A DNA stretch of 64,000 nt from Mucilaginibacter celer (lineage in GTDB: Bacteria; Bacteroidota; Bacteroidia; Sphingobacteriales; Sphingobacteriaceae). The notes beneath the pieces are model-generated. The model saw nothing but the letters and a program-made list of their open reading frames with translations, did no database searches and had not been told where the DNA came from. The stretch is from the NCBI RefSeq assembly GCF_003576455.2, contig NZ_CP032869.1:2976001-3040000 (forward strand), in the 5' to 3' direction. The number at the start of each line of letters is the position of its first letter. Position 1 is the stretch's first letter. Shown piece by piece: positions 53,526 through 61,211 of this stretch. Position numbers and translations under genes: made by a program.

Positions 53526-54194
53526 ATGACAGAAGTTGATCACGGCGAATTTGCCGACCCATGGAGAGGCCCCGTGCCAATGACAGAAGCCCCCTGGATT
53601 CACGAAACAGCCATAGTAAAAAACAGCCGCATGGGTGCCTGGACCACCGTTGGGCAGCGCTGCGAAGTTATTGCCAGCGATTTGCTGGATTATGCCTACA
53701 TGATACGGGATGCTGATGTGTTTAATGCCGAGGTTGGTAAGTTTGCCAATATTGCCTCGCACGTGCGCATTAACCCGGTTAACCACCCTATGTGGCGGGC
53801 AACATTGCACCACTTTACCTATCGCGCCAAATCGCATTTTATGGATAATGAGGATGACGATCATGATGAAGTATCCAACTGGCGCAACAGCAACCGGGTT
53901 ATTATCGGCCCCGATGTATGGATTGGTCATGCCGCCATTGTGATGCCGGGAGTTTCTGTGGGTACCGGTGCTATCATAGGTTCAGGTTCGGTAGTTACTA
54001 AAGATGTGTCCGATTATACGATAGTTGCAGGCAACCCGGCACGTGTAATCCGCCGCAGGGTAACCGAAGATGTTGAAGCGGCCTTAAAACGTATTAAATG
54101 GTGGGATTGGAGTCGGGAAGAGCTTATTGCCGGTATCAGCGATTTCAGGAAGCTTGATGCGGCCGCCTTTGCTAAGAAATATGATTTGATATAA
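53526..54194 (+). CDS. Hexapeptide acetyltransferase of the phosphonate-metabolism-linked family (TIGR03308-like)
   Basis: A 222-residue left-handed beta-helix transferase of the xenobiotic acetyltransferase type. The repeats appear as WTTVGQRCEVIASDLLDYAYM, KFANIASHVRINPVNHPMWRAT with the conserved His, and GPDVWIGHAAIVMPGVSVGTGAIIGSGSVVTKDV, with catalytic His in IGHAAIV. The TLHHFTYRAKSHFM segment fits TIGR03308, whose members lie near phosphonate genes in other genomes. Here no phn genes are near, so an acetyl acceptor in phosphonate use is only a guess. The DUF5690 gene precedes it. Confidence 0.83.
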   Translation: MTEVDHGEFADPWRGPVPMTEAPWIHETAIVKNSRMGAWTTVGQRCEVIASDLLDYAYMIRDADVFNAEVGKFANIASHVRINPVNHPMWRATLHHFTYRAKSHFMDNEDDDHDEVSNWRNSNRVIIGPDVWIGHAAIVMPGVSVGTGAIIGSGSVVTKDVSDYTIVAGNPARVIRRRVTEDVEAALKRIKWWDWSREELIAGISDFRKLDAAAFAKKYDLI

Positions 54195-54210
54195 GCGATT
54201 TTTTTATGTA

Positions 54211-54285
54211 GAGACGCATAATTGCGTCTCCCAGATGCAATTTACGATAGCGGCTTGTCCTCCGGGAGACGCAATTATGCGTCTC
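54211..54285. repeat. Nested palindromic repeat of the GAGACGCATAATTGCGTCTC family
   Basis: Perfect inverted arms of 22 bases at 54211-54232 and 54264-54285. Each arm itself is a palindrome with GAGACGCA outer parts, so the whole could fold as a cruciform or as two hairpins. Such GAGACG palindromes are scattered in Bacteroidota and cyanobacteria. It lies 17 bases after the transferase stop and upstream of the IS element. Confidence 0.8.
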
Positions 54286-54325
54286 CTATGTTTGTCATCA
54301 AATAAAAAAGGGAATAAATTAGAAA

Positions 54326-54508
54326 TCTTAAGTGAAAAGAATGAGAGTTGGGTCGCGTCTAAACAACTTTTATAGTATGTACATGTAGAGATCAGGCCTC
54401 ATTCTTTTTACCTTTTAGAGTCTGAACAGAATGTAAGGAATACAGCAGGTCTGTATATTCAGGATATCCGACCAGGAGACAAGACGAAGAAAGGTTGTTC
54501 ACTTAAGA
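54326..54508 (+). ncRNA. Candidate IS110 bridge RNA region
   Basis: The 5' non-coding part of the IS has nested pairing: TCTTAAGTGAA (54326-54336) with TTCACTTAAGA (54498-54508), and AAAAGAATGAG (54335-54345) with CTCATTCTTTT (54398-54408), both perfect 11-base matches. A further hairpin (54448-54473, GGTC and ATAT arms) follows. In studied IS110 elements a bridge RNA from this position has a 5' stem-loop and two internal loops that pair with target and donor DNA. I infer the same here. The exact ends and guides are not known. Confidence 0.5.
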
Positions 54509-54528
54509 AAATACAAACCTAATAAGTG

Positions 54529-55575
54529 ATGGCAAAAATTTTAAAACAGGTAGCAGGCATTGATGTAGCTCAAAAAGAGTTGGTAGTTTCTCTTGGACGT
54601 ATGGATGATTCTATTGAACCAGATATCTATGCTTTCAAAACATTTGCCAATAAACCATCTGGGTTTTCTGCTTTAGAAGTATGGATAAAGAAACATACGG
54701 ATAAACAGGTAAAGGTCCGGTTTGTAATGGAAGCAACGGGCGTTTATCACGAAAAATTAGCGTATCATCTTTCAGGCCTGGGCTATGAAGTAAGTATTGT
54801 ACTTCCTAATAAGATCAACAATTATGCTAAGTCACTCGAAACAAAAACGGTCACCGACAAAACAGCATCACAGGCTATCTGCCAGTTTGGACTGGAAAAG
54901 AAGATTAGTTTATGGCAACCACCAAAAAAAATATTCAGAGACCTTAAACAATTGACACGCGAAAGGAATCAGATAATCGCAGAACGTACGGTAGCTAAAA
55001 ATCAACTGCATGCAGAAAATGCAGAAGCGTTTCCCAACGAAAGAAGCATAGCCAGGCTACACCAACGCATCCGGTTATTCAATGAACAGGAAAAGGAAAT
55101 TAAAGCAGACCTCGCTGAAATAATCAAAAAGGATAAGGAATTGGTTGAAAAGATAAACAATATCAGCACAATACCAGGGGTTGGGAAGCTTACAGCCATA
55201 ATTACCATGGCAGAAACCAATGGCTTTAACCTGATTAAAAGTAAAAAGCAAATCGAAAGCTATGCGGGATTTGATGTAAAGGAAAAGCAATCCGGCTCAT
55301 CGGTAAAAGGAAAATCCAAAATATCAAAAAGAGGGAACAGGCACTTACGTAAAGCCATGTATATGCCGGCATTAGCAGCCATCAGGCATGACGATCGCTT
55401 TAAAGCTGTATTTATTCGGCTGGTAAGTAAACACGGTATTAAGATGAAGGCAGCTGTTGCGGTACAAAGAAAGCTACTGGGGCTCATCTATATCGTTTGG
55501 AAAACTGATATTAAATATGATCCCAAATTCCTGAACAAAGTAACAGAGAACGAAAAAGTAGTTATAAATAGTTAG
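54529..55575 (+). CDS. IS110-family transposase (recombinase)
   Basis: A 348-residue protein starting at the ATG at 54529. The N-terminal RuvC-like (DEDD) domain has Asp12 in AGIDVAQKEL, Glu68 in FVMEATGVYH and Asp110 in TVTDKTASQAI. The fourth acidic residue, normally three residues later, is Ala113. A coiled coil spans about 150-210. The C-terminal Tnp20 domain has the HhH-like ISTIPGVGKLTAI and the nucleophile Ser255 in KQSGSSVKGKSKISKRGNRHLRKAM. The gene is intact, so the element may still move. Confidence 0.92.
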   Translation: MAKILKQVAGIDVAQKELVVSLGRMDDSIEPDIYAFKTFANKPSGFSALEVWIKKHTDKQVKVRFVMEATGVYHEKLAYHLSGLGYEVSIVLPNKINNYAKSLETKTVTDKTASQAICQFGLEKKISLWQPPKKIFRDLKQLTRERNQIIAERTVAKNQLHAENAEAFPNERSIARLHQRIRLFNEQEKEIKADLAEIIKKDKELVEKINNISTIPGVGKLTAIITMAETNGFNLIKSKKQIESYAGFDVKEKQSGSSVKGKSKISKRGNRHLRKAMYMPALAAIRHDDRFKAVFIRLVSKHGIKMKAAVAVQRKLLGLIYIVWKTDIKYDPKFLNKVTENEKVVINS

Positions 55576-55683
55576 AGCGGTGACATCATAAGATGAACCG
55601 CCCTAATCTGGCTGGCTTGTGCCGCCTTAATAAACAAATCTAAAAATTATTTGATGTTAACACAGAATCTCTACAAAAAATCC

Positions 55684-57027
55684 TTACAACAATTCCGTTG
55701 CCAGGTTAGCCAACTCGCTCCTTTCTCCTTTTTGCAGCGTGATGTGGGCATAAAGCGGATGCCCTTTGGCTTTGTCAATCAGGTAGGATAAACCGTTACT
55801 TTCGGCGTCGAGGTATGGGGTATCTATCTGGTAAATATCGCCGGTAAATACAAACTTGCTGTTCTCTCCTGCGCGTGAAATGATGGTTTTAACCTCGTGT
55901 GGGGTAAGGTTTTGCGCCTCATCAACAATAAAAAAAATCTTGCTCAGCGTACGCCCGCGGATGAAGGCCAGCGGCGCTATCGAGATCTTTTCGTTGTTAA
56001 CCAGTTCATCAATTTTGGCCTGCATTTTTTCGTCATCCGCAAACTGATCTTTTATAAATTTCAGGTTATCCCATATCGGTGCCATGTACGGGTCTATTTT
56101 TGATTTGATATCGCCGGGTAAAAAGCCGATATCTTTATTGCTTAGCGGCACAATGGGACGGGTTACAAAAATCTGGCGATAGTATTTGCGCTGCTCCAGC
56201 GCACTGGCCAACGCCAGCAGGGTTTTGCCGGTGCCTGCGTTGCCCTGTATAGTTACCAGTTTAATATCCGGATGCAGCAGGGCATGGATTGCGAACGATT
56301 GCTCTAAATTACGCGGATAAATATTAAGTACCGGTTGCTCTGTTACCTTTTCAAGCTGTTTGGTATGCGAGTTGTAAAAACCCACAACATCGCTCTTCTT
56401 GCCCTTTAATACATAAAAATGATTATTGGTGTACGGCGCTACGCTAAGGCTTTCGGCAGGTAGGTTTTCATTTTTATTAAAGGTGGAGATCAGCTTCTCG
56501 GTCACCTTGCTTACATCGGTTTTACCTGTATACAGTTCCTCAAGGTTTTTGATCTTGCCGGTTTCGTAATCCTCGGCATGTAAATTTAAAGCTTTGGCTT
56601 TTAAGCGCAGGCAGATGTCCTTTGATACCAGCACCACCTTCTTGCCCGGATTTTCTTCCTGCAAACCAAGCGCAGCGTTCAGGATCCGGTGGTCGGTTTT
56701 ATCCGATCCAAAAACCTGCTCGGCATCAAGGCCGGTGTTTTTTGCATCCATGGCAACCTTAAACCGCCCTTTACTTTTGCCGTTTAGAGGCAACCATTCG
56801 TTAACTACATCGCTGCCCGACCATTCATCCATGAGCCGGATAAAGCTGCGGGCTTCAAAATTGCGGGTATCATTACCGTTTTTTTTATTATCAAGCTCTT
56901 CCAGCACCTGGATAGGTATGGCAACATCATGCTCCTGGAAGTTTTGAAATGCGTTGTGATCATAAAGGATCACCGAGGTATCTAAAACAAATATTTTCTT
57001 CTGGTTACGCTGGCCGTCCTTATTCAT
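55684..57027 (-). CDS. PhoH family ATPase with N-terminal PIN domain
   Basis: A 447-residue protein. The PIN nuclease domain spans about residues 11-150 with acidic residues Asp16, Glu44 and Asp109/Asp112 (FVLDTSVILYD, VLEELDNKK, GSDKTDHRIL). The PhoH ATPase domain has Walker A GNAGTGKT (262-269), TRPIVPLSNKDIGFLPGD and Walker B FFIVDEAQNLTP, followed by VFTGDIYQIDTPYLD. PhoH-PIN (PhoH2) proteins unwind and cut RNA in other bacteria. It is leftward, with a structured non-coding region just upstream and the IS110 element just downstream. Confidence 0.92.
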   Translation of the reverse strand: MNKDGQRNQKKIFVLDTSVILYDHNAFQNFQEHDVAIPIQVLEELDNKKNGNDTRNFEARSFIRLMDEWSGSDVVNEWLPLNGKSKGRFKVAMDAKNTGLDAEQVFGSDKTDHRILNAALGLQEENPGKKVVLVSKDICLRLKAKALNLHAEDYETGKIKNLEELYTGKTDVSKVTEKLISTFNKNENLPAESLSVAPYTNNHFYVLKGKKSDVVGFYNSHTKQLEKVTEQPVLNIYPRNLEQSFAIHALLHPDIKLVTIQGNAGTGKTLLALASALEQRKYYRQIFVTRPIVPLSNKDIGFLPGDIKSKIDPYMAPIWDNLKFIKDQFADDEKMQAKIDELVNNEKISIAPLAFIRGRTLSKIFFIVDEAQNLTPHEVKTIISRAGENSKFVFTGDIYQIDTPYLDAESNGLSYLIDKAKGHPLYAHITLQKGERSELANLATELL

Positions 57028-57090
57028 ATCCGTCTAAAATAACGATTTTAGTTATCGGAGAAAAATTTCTCCAAAAAACAAAAAACCTAT

Positions 57091-57421
57091 AAAAGCGAAA
57101 ACGGGAGTCATCTCTTGCGATTTGAACTCCCGTTTCCAAACTGTTGCTTAACCGTAGTTGCCCAACAGCATCAAGTTTTGTGTATTTTTAACCGACATGA
57201 TCTTTACCGGTTGCTCTCACGAGCGGTTGGCTATCTTCAATGTCACCGGTTTCCGTTGTTTCACTCCGTAAAGTTCTTCGCCATAATCCCGGTACCTCCT
57301 TTAACCGCTTTCTTTTTTCTAAAGGCTTTCGCCCTCTTCATTTTTTCTTTCGGCTCAGGTACTTCCCTTGATCTTTAGTTCCCCCGAAGGTTCACCCGAT
57401 TCAATTTCCGTTTTCCTGAAA
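57091..57421 (-). ncRNA. Candidate structured RNA, about 330 nt, upstream of phoH
   Basis: On the minus strand a plausible promoter (TTG at 57453-57455, 18 bases, TACTTTG at 57428-57434) precedes a purine-rich stretch that ends with the terminator hairpin at 57099-57135. Between them are small stems such as GCTCGTGAGAGC and CTGTTG paired with CAACAG. The only open frame is 26 codons (57261-57341, MKRAKAFRKKKAVKGG start), very basic, and may or may not be translated. It does not look like tmRNA, RNase P or 6S RNA. It could be a leader of phoH or an independent RNA. Confidence 0.45.
57099..57135 (-). terminator. Intrinsic terminator upstream of phoH
   Basis: A 10-base perfect stem (AAACGGGAGT and its complement at 57099-57108 and 57126-57135) closes a 17-base loop. 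On the minus strand it is followed by CGCTTTT and a further T-rich stretch. Confidence 0.7.
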
Positions 57422-57427
57422 GGCTGT

Positions 57428-57455
57428 CAAAGTACGTCGTTCTTGATGATTTCAA
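57428..57455 (-). promoter_or_regulatory. Candidate Bacteroidota promoter for the phoH-upstream RNA
   Basis: On the minus strand, TTG (57453-57455) and TACTTTG (57428-57434) lie 18 bases apart, near the consensus of -33 TTG and -7 TAnnTTTG. The start of transcription would be about 57421. Confidence 0.4.
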
Positions 57456-57679
57456 TATCGGGACATAATGGCTATTTGGCAAATATTTTTCATTGTTTTT
57501 ATTAACAGGTTATCAACCGTTAATTAAGAGTTATCAACATTACAAAACCATCAAATTTAGCTATAAATACTGTTAATCAAACACATACACACCACAGTTA
57601 TTAACATCGCCATTTTTCCACCAACAGATCAAAAATCACCAATAAGCGAAAGATAAAAACGCGTAAAATCACAAAAGCA

Positions 57680-58438
57680 CTAAATTTTCTCTGTTAAATG
57701 CCGCCAATATCGCTTAGGAATATGGCGGATATGAAGCCTGGTATTTTTGCGCGATGCGATGTTTACGCTGGTAAAGTAGTTTTTCCATAAAGTTTGATAA
57801 ATGCCTTCATCTTCGCTGTAAGCGGCAATCACATTAGCAGGTTTGCCCCCATCTGCAAAATCCATTGCTATAAATTGCGTATCGTGCAAATCGTAATACA
57901 AGCCGTAACTTCTTTTTATATCGTAAATCATCCATTTCTGATCGGCGTAGCGGCTTTTAAAATGTTTAATCAACAGCGGCAGCACATTAAAATCGGGTTC
58001 AATGCCGGCATAAAAAGTACCGTCTTTCAATTTCTGAAAACGGACAAAGGCCTCCATTCTGTGTTTTTCGCGCCGAACCATTTTCAAAATTTCGGATAGG
58101 CGCATCACATACCTGTTGCCATAATCTTCTTCGATATTGATATCGCTGTCAAAAACATAGCGGATAAAACCAAGAATATTACTGTCTTCGCCTGCAATTT
58201 CGGCCATGTGCGTTATATACAATCGCTGAACGCCCGCAGTCGAGAGCTTTTTTCGCAGGCCCCGCAATACCCGGTTGGCCCGCGATTCATCTGTAATAAC
58301 AGGGATCACTTCTTCAAACAAAGCCTCGTTACGCCACTCCCCCGTTATCAGTTTTACATGATGCAGCTTCCGGTCGTAAATTTCAAATACGGCGGTCAGC
58401 AAGCCTTCAAATGTCCCATCGTACAACAGCGTATTCAT
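57680..58438 (-). CDS. TIGR03915 family putative DNA metabolism protein
   Basis: A 252-residue protein that starts at the ATG at 58438 (MNTLLYDGTFEGLLTAVFEIYD). The frame is open further upstream, but that part overlaps the radical SAM gene and is not part of the family. TIGR03915 proteins often form the N-terminal part of a fusion with uracil-DNA glycosylase, which is absent here. Motifs include FEEVIPVITDESRANRVLRGL and GTFYAGIEPDFNVLPLLIKHF. It follows the radical SAM gene by one base, the standard pair. A role in DNA modification or repair has been proposed, not proved. Confidence 0.88.
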   Translation of the reverse strand: MNTLLYDGTFEGLLTAVFEIYDRKLHHVKLITGEWRNEALFEEVIPVITDESRANRVLRGLRKKLSTAGVQRLYITHMAEIAGEDSNILGFIRYVFDSDINIEEDYGNRYVMRLSEILKMVRREKHRMEAFVRFQKLKDGTFYAGIEPDFNVLPLLIKHFKSRYADQKWMIYDIKRSYGLYYDLHDTQFIAMDFADGGKPANVIAAYSEDEGIYQTLWKNYFTSVNIASRKNTRLHIRHIPKRYWRHLTEKI

Positions 58439-58439
58439 A

Positions 58440-59696
58440 TTAAAACAGACTAAATTGTGTTTGCGAATTTTTAATGTACTTACTCTGCGATTCGGCCATG
58501 ATAAACTGTTTGATATTTTGCCCGGTGAGGTCGCGCCGTTCAAACTCATTACTATTACAGGTAATAAAATACCGGGCCCGGTTAATGGCCACTCCTATTT
58601 TCTTTAACTGTTCCCAACCCAACCTTGCAAATTTGCGCGCCCCTACTATTTTTTGTGCCGATTGCAGGCCGATGCCCGGCACACGCAAAATCAATTGCAA
58701 ATCGGCCTTGTTAATATCAACAGGAAAAACCTGCATGTTACGGATAGCCCAGCTCAACTTTGGGTCGATATCCAGATCGAGCAGCGGGTTGCCATCGTTT
58801 ACAATCTCGTTAACATGAAAGCCATAAAAGCGCATCAGCCAATCGGCCTGGTAAAGCCGGTTTTCGCGCACCATAGGTACAGCAGTATTTAAAGCCGGCA
58901 AACGCTGATCTGCTAAAACCGGCACATAGCCCGAATAATAAACCCGCTTTAAATTAAAGTTTTTATAAAAATAATTAGCCGATTGCAGCACCTGCTGGTC
59001 ACTCTCGGGTGTGGCCCCTACAATTACCTGTGTGCTTTGCCCGGCAGGTGCAAACATCGGCGTACTTTTAAAAAGCTTTTTCTCTTCGGTATTTTTAACA
59101 ATTTCATTTTTCAGAAACCGCATCGGATCAATCATATCCTGGCGGTTTTTATCCGGAGCCAATAGTTTTAACCCGGCTTCGGTTGGCATTTCCAGGTTAA
59201 CGCTTAGCCTGTCGGCATACAGACCGGCTTCACGCATCAGTTCATCACTTGCACCTGGAATGGATTTGAGATGGATATAGCCATTAAAATTATGCTCGGT
59301 ACGCAGTTTTTTTGCTACCCTAACCAGGCGCTCCATGGTATAATCAGCATCTTTAAAAATTCCCGAACTTAAAAATAACCCTTCGATGTAATTGCGGCGG
59401 TAAAAATTAATGGTAAGATCAACCACCTCCTGCACAGTGAAAGCAGCGCGTTTAATGTCATTATTTTTTCGGGATACACAGTAAGCGCAATCAAATATGC
59501 AATGGTTGGTAAGCAGAATTTTCAATAGCGAAACACATCGCCCGTCTTCGGTATAGCTATGACAGATTCCGTTGCTGGCATTGCCCAAACCTTTATCCTT
59601 GTTTTTCCTGTTGCTCCCGCTTGATGCACATGATACATCGTATTTAGCCGCATCGGCCAAAATATTAAGCTTTTCTGTTATCCTATCCGCATTCAT
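58440..59696 (-). CDS. Putative DNA modification/repair radical SAM protein (TIGR03916)
   Basis: A 418-residue radical SAM protein. The cluster motif is CIFDCAYC (Cys66, Cys70, Cys73), within LLTNHCIFDCAYCVSRKNND. Extra cysteines precede it (residues 23, 45 and 54). A helix-hairpin-helix DNA-binding segment lies at about residues 330-352 (ILRVPGIGLQSAQKIVGARK). The length and order fit TIGR03916, the rSAM-UDG-linked family. It pairs with the TIGR03915 gene downstream. The reaction is unknown. Spore photoproduct lyase is a distant relative that repairs DNA by the same chemistry. Confidence 0.9.
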   Translation of the reverse strand: MNADRITEKLNILADAAKYDVSCASSGSNRKNKDKGLGNASNGICHSYTEDGRCVSLLKILLTNHCIFDCAYCVSRKNNDIKRAAFTVQEVVDLTINFYRRNYIEGLFLSSGIFKDADYTMERLVRVAKKLRTEHNFNGYIHLKSIPGASDELMREAGLYADRLSVNLEMPTEAGLKLLAPDKNRQDMIDPMRFLKNEIVKNTEEKKLFKSTPMFAPAGQSTQVIVGATPESDQQVLQSANYFYKNFNLKRVYYSGYVPVLADQRLPALNTAVPMVRENRLYQADWLMRFYGFHVNEIVNDGNPLLDLDIDPKLSWAIRNMQVFPVDINKADLQLILRVPGIGLQSAQKIVGARKFARLGWEQLKKIGVAINRARYFITCNSNEFERRDLTGQNIKQFIMAESQSKYIKNSQTQFSLF

Positions 59697-59823
59697 ACCA
59701 AATCAAAAATACTAATATTTTTAGTAATCATATTGTTTTAGAATAATTTTTTTCTGAACCGGGGTTATGAACCTTAATTTTCAGGATTTAAAAAATAATG
59801 AGGATAAAGATTATTCCTGCCCG

Positions 59824-59845
59824 GTGGTCGTGTCTCCACGACCAC
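59824..59845. repeat. Short perfect hairpin
   Basis: Nine-base arms GTGGTCGTG and CACGACCAC with a 4-base loop. The style is like the GAGACG palindrome at 54211. Confidence 0.55.
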
Positions 59846-59864
59846 TTACACGCCTATATTTTGA

Positions 59865-59901
59865 ACCGTTGATTTTTTTGATTACGTTGATTTCGCTGAT
59901 T
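59865..59901. repeat. TTGATTT repeat, second copy
   Basis: ACCGTTGATTTTTTTGATTA and the following 17 bases match 26938-26975, with few differences and one base length change. Confidence 0.5.
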
Positions 59902-60069
59902 CAAATTAAATGACCTTTTTGCGATGCCAGGCATTCTGTCAATTTCTTAATTCCCCCAAATTCGAGTTCAGACAAACCATCCTGCCCATCTCAAAAATCC
60001 ACTCAAATCCCGGTTCAGACAAACAAATCAACAGCCGTGAGGTTGCTTTTATAAAGGAGGGACACAATC

Positions 60070-60483
60070 ATGGAAAAATTATATACCGCTGTAGTAACAG
60101 CAAAAGGCGGCCGTGATGGCCATATTAAATCGGAAGATGGCATTATCGATATGGAACTGAAAGCTCCCGCAGCACTTGGCGGCGAAGATGGCTACGCCAA
60201 CCCTGAATTATTATTTGCGGGCGCCTGGGGCGCGTGTTACCTGGGCGCCTTGGGTTCGGTTGGCAAGCGGGATAACGTGGATGTAACCCAGGCCACTGTT
60301 GATGTGCATATCTCATTCAATAAAGAAAGTGAAGCGGCTTACTGTTTATCCGCCGAATTACATGTGCACATTCCCGGCGTTGACTGGGATATTGCCCAAA
60401 AAATGGCCGAAGCAGCGCACCGTGCCTGTCCATATTCAAAGGCAACACGAAATAACATTGCGGTTAAAGTATTGGCAGATTAA
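60070..60483 (+). CDS. ohr: Ohr family organic hydroperoxide reductase
   Basis: A 137-residue OsmC/Ohr-fold thiol peroxidase that reduces organic hydroperoxides with lipoyl thiols. Redox cysteines are Cys56 in GAWGACYLGAL and Cys120 in HRACPYSKATRNN, the Ohr spacing. Supporting residues are Arg15 and Glu46 in GGRDG and NPELLFAG. The gene has an unusually strong ribosome binding site (AAAGGAGGG at 60053-60061), so it is highly expressed or well translated. It is followed by a bidirectional terminator. No OhrR regulator gene is adjacent. Confidence 0.9.
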   Translation: MEKLYTAVVTAKGGRDGHIKSEDGIIDMELKAPAALGGEDGYANPELLFAGAWGACYLGALGSVGKRDNVDVTQATVDVHISFNKESEAAYCLSAELHVHIPGVDWDIAQKMAEAAHRACPYSKATRNNIAVKVLAD

Positions 60484-60484
60484 A

Positions 60485-60523
60485 ATAAACCATGCCGACA
60501 TTTTTCATGTCGGCATGGTTTAT
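60485..60523. terminator. Bidirectional intrinsic terminator after ohr
   Basis: A 16-base stem (ATAAACCATGCCGACA and its complement) encloses a 7-base loop, with T and A runs at both ends. It lies between the ohr stop and the stop of the frameshifted lipoprotein gene. Confidence 0.8.
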
Positions 60524-60534
60524 TTTCAAAGTAC

Positions 60535-61091
60535 TTAATTAACCTTAAAAGAGTTAATTGCCTTATCAAGTACATCCTGAAAACCAGGTTTATCTGCGGC
60601 CAGTTGGGTAGTGGTAATGATATAAGCCGAACCGTCATGAAGCGGTATTACATATGAACCAAATTGTAAATCAAGGTTTTGAATAACGGCGTTATATTTT
60701 ATTACTTTGCCCTTTATCCCATTAATATAATGTCGGTTTGCTTAAGATTGACTGGCTCTACTCCCCCCATGTGTTTAAGGTTATAATCAATATAATCATC
60801 AAAACTCATCCCTTTCATATTATCTTTAAGAATATTCAGGTTAACCTGGAAACCATTAGCTTTTGGCCCCATAAGAAAGGTGAACCTTACGCCATTTGTT
60901 TCTTTTTCAACACGCTGCCAGCCTTCGGGAATATTGATGGTAAAACCCTTGGCAGTATCATTTAATGTTTTTGCAGACTGTACGTAAGATTTAATTTGAG
61001 CATCAAGATCGTTCTTTTTTTGATTACCCTTACACGAAAAAAAAGCCACAACTACTGCAAGGCCTAACATTTTAATTGATTTGTTTTTCAT
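60535..61091 (-). pseudogene. Lipoprotein gene with a frameshift near 60725
   Basis: The first 125 codons (MKNKSIKMLGLAVVVAFFSCKG; lipobox FFSCKG with Cys20) end in KQTDIILMG and a stop at 60714-60716. In another frame the reading continues through INGIKGKVIKYNAVIQNL to INSFKVN and a TAA at 60535-60537, without stops. The two parts make a plausible protein of about 185 residues with a secreted lipoprotein beta-fold. A one-base deletion around 60725 would explain the break. It may be a real mutation or a sequencing error. Family is not recognised. Confidence 0.7.
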
Positions 61092-61153
61092 AATAACGTT
61101 TAAGTTTTATGCCGTAAACTTAAAAAGTTTTTGGTTCTAATCTCAAAAAAAGA

Positions 61154-61173
61154 GCCGCCCCTAACGGGGCGGC
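61154..61173 (-). terminator. Intrinsic terminator of the hsp20 gene
   Basis: GCCGCCCC and GGGGCGGC form an 8-base GC stem with a 4-base loop, followed on the minus strand by a T run (61144-61150). It lies 39 bases past the hsp20 stop. Confidence 0.8.
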
Positions 61174-61211
61174 CCTCAAACCAAACTAAACTTTATGAAA
61201 ACAGTCTTTAA

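Larger units (their letters stand above)
54320..55670 (+). mobile_element. IS110-family insertion sequence (ends approximate)
   Basis: The element holds the transposase gene at 54529-55575, a long non-coding 5' part (about 200 bases) and a short 3' part. IS110 elements lack clear terminal inverted repeats, and I see none, so the ends are estimates. The left boundary lies after the GAGACG palindrome and the right boundary before the phoH stop. The long 5' non-coding segment is as in the IS110 subgroup that encodes its bridge RNA upstream of the recombinase. It separates the hexapeptide transferase from phoH. Confidence 0.7.
59697..60069. other. Intergenic region with two short repeats
   Basis: The 373 bases hold a small perfect hairpin (GTGGTCGTG at 59824-59832 and its complement at 59837-59845), a copy of the TTGATTT repeat (59865-59901), and the promoter region and strong ribosome binding site of ohr. 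I see no gene. Two open frames overlapping the ohr start are shadows. Confidence 0.5.

Noticed and set aside
57115..57378. 87-residue plus-strand ORF upstream of phoH
   Set aside because: Reads across the candidate RNA and its terminator in antisense; rich in Phe and Cys, with no start signal.
57091..57421. tmRNA, RNase P RNA or 6S RNA for the phoH-upstream region
   Set aside because: No tag reading frame ending in ALAA, no tRNA-like end, no RNase P core words and no long 6S-type closing stem were seen.
58439..58549. 37-residue extension of the TIGR03915 protein
   Set aside because: It overlaps the 3' end of the radical SAM gene and is not part of the family.
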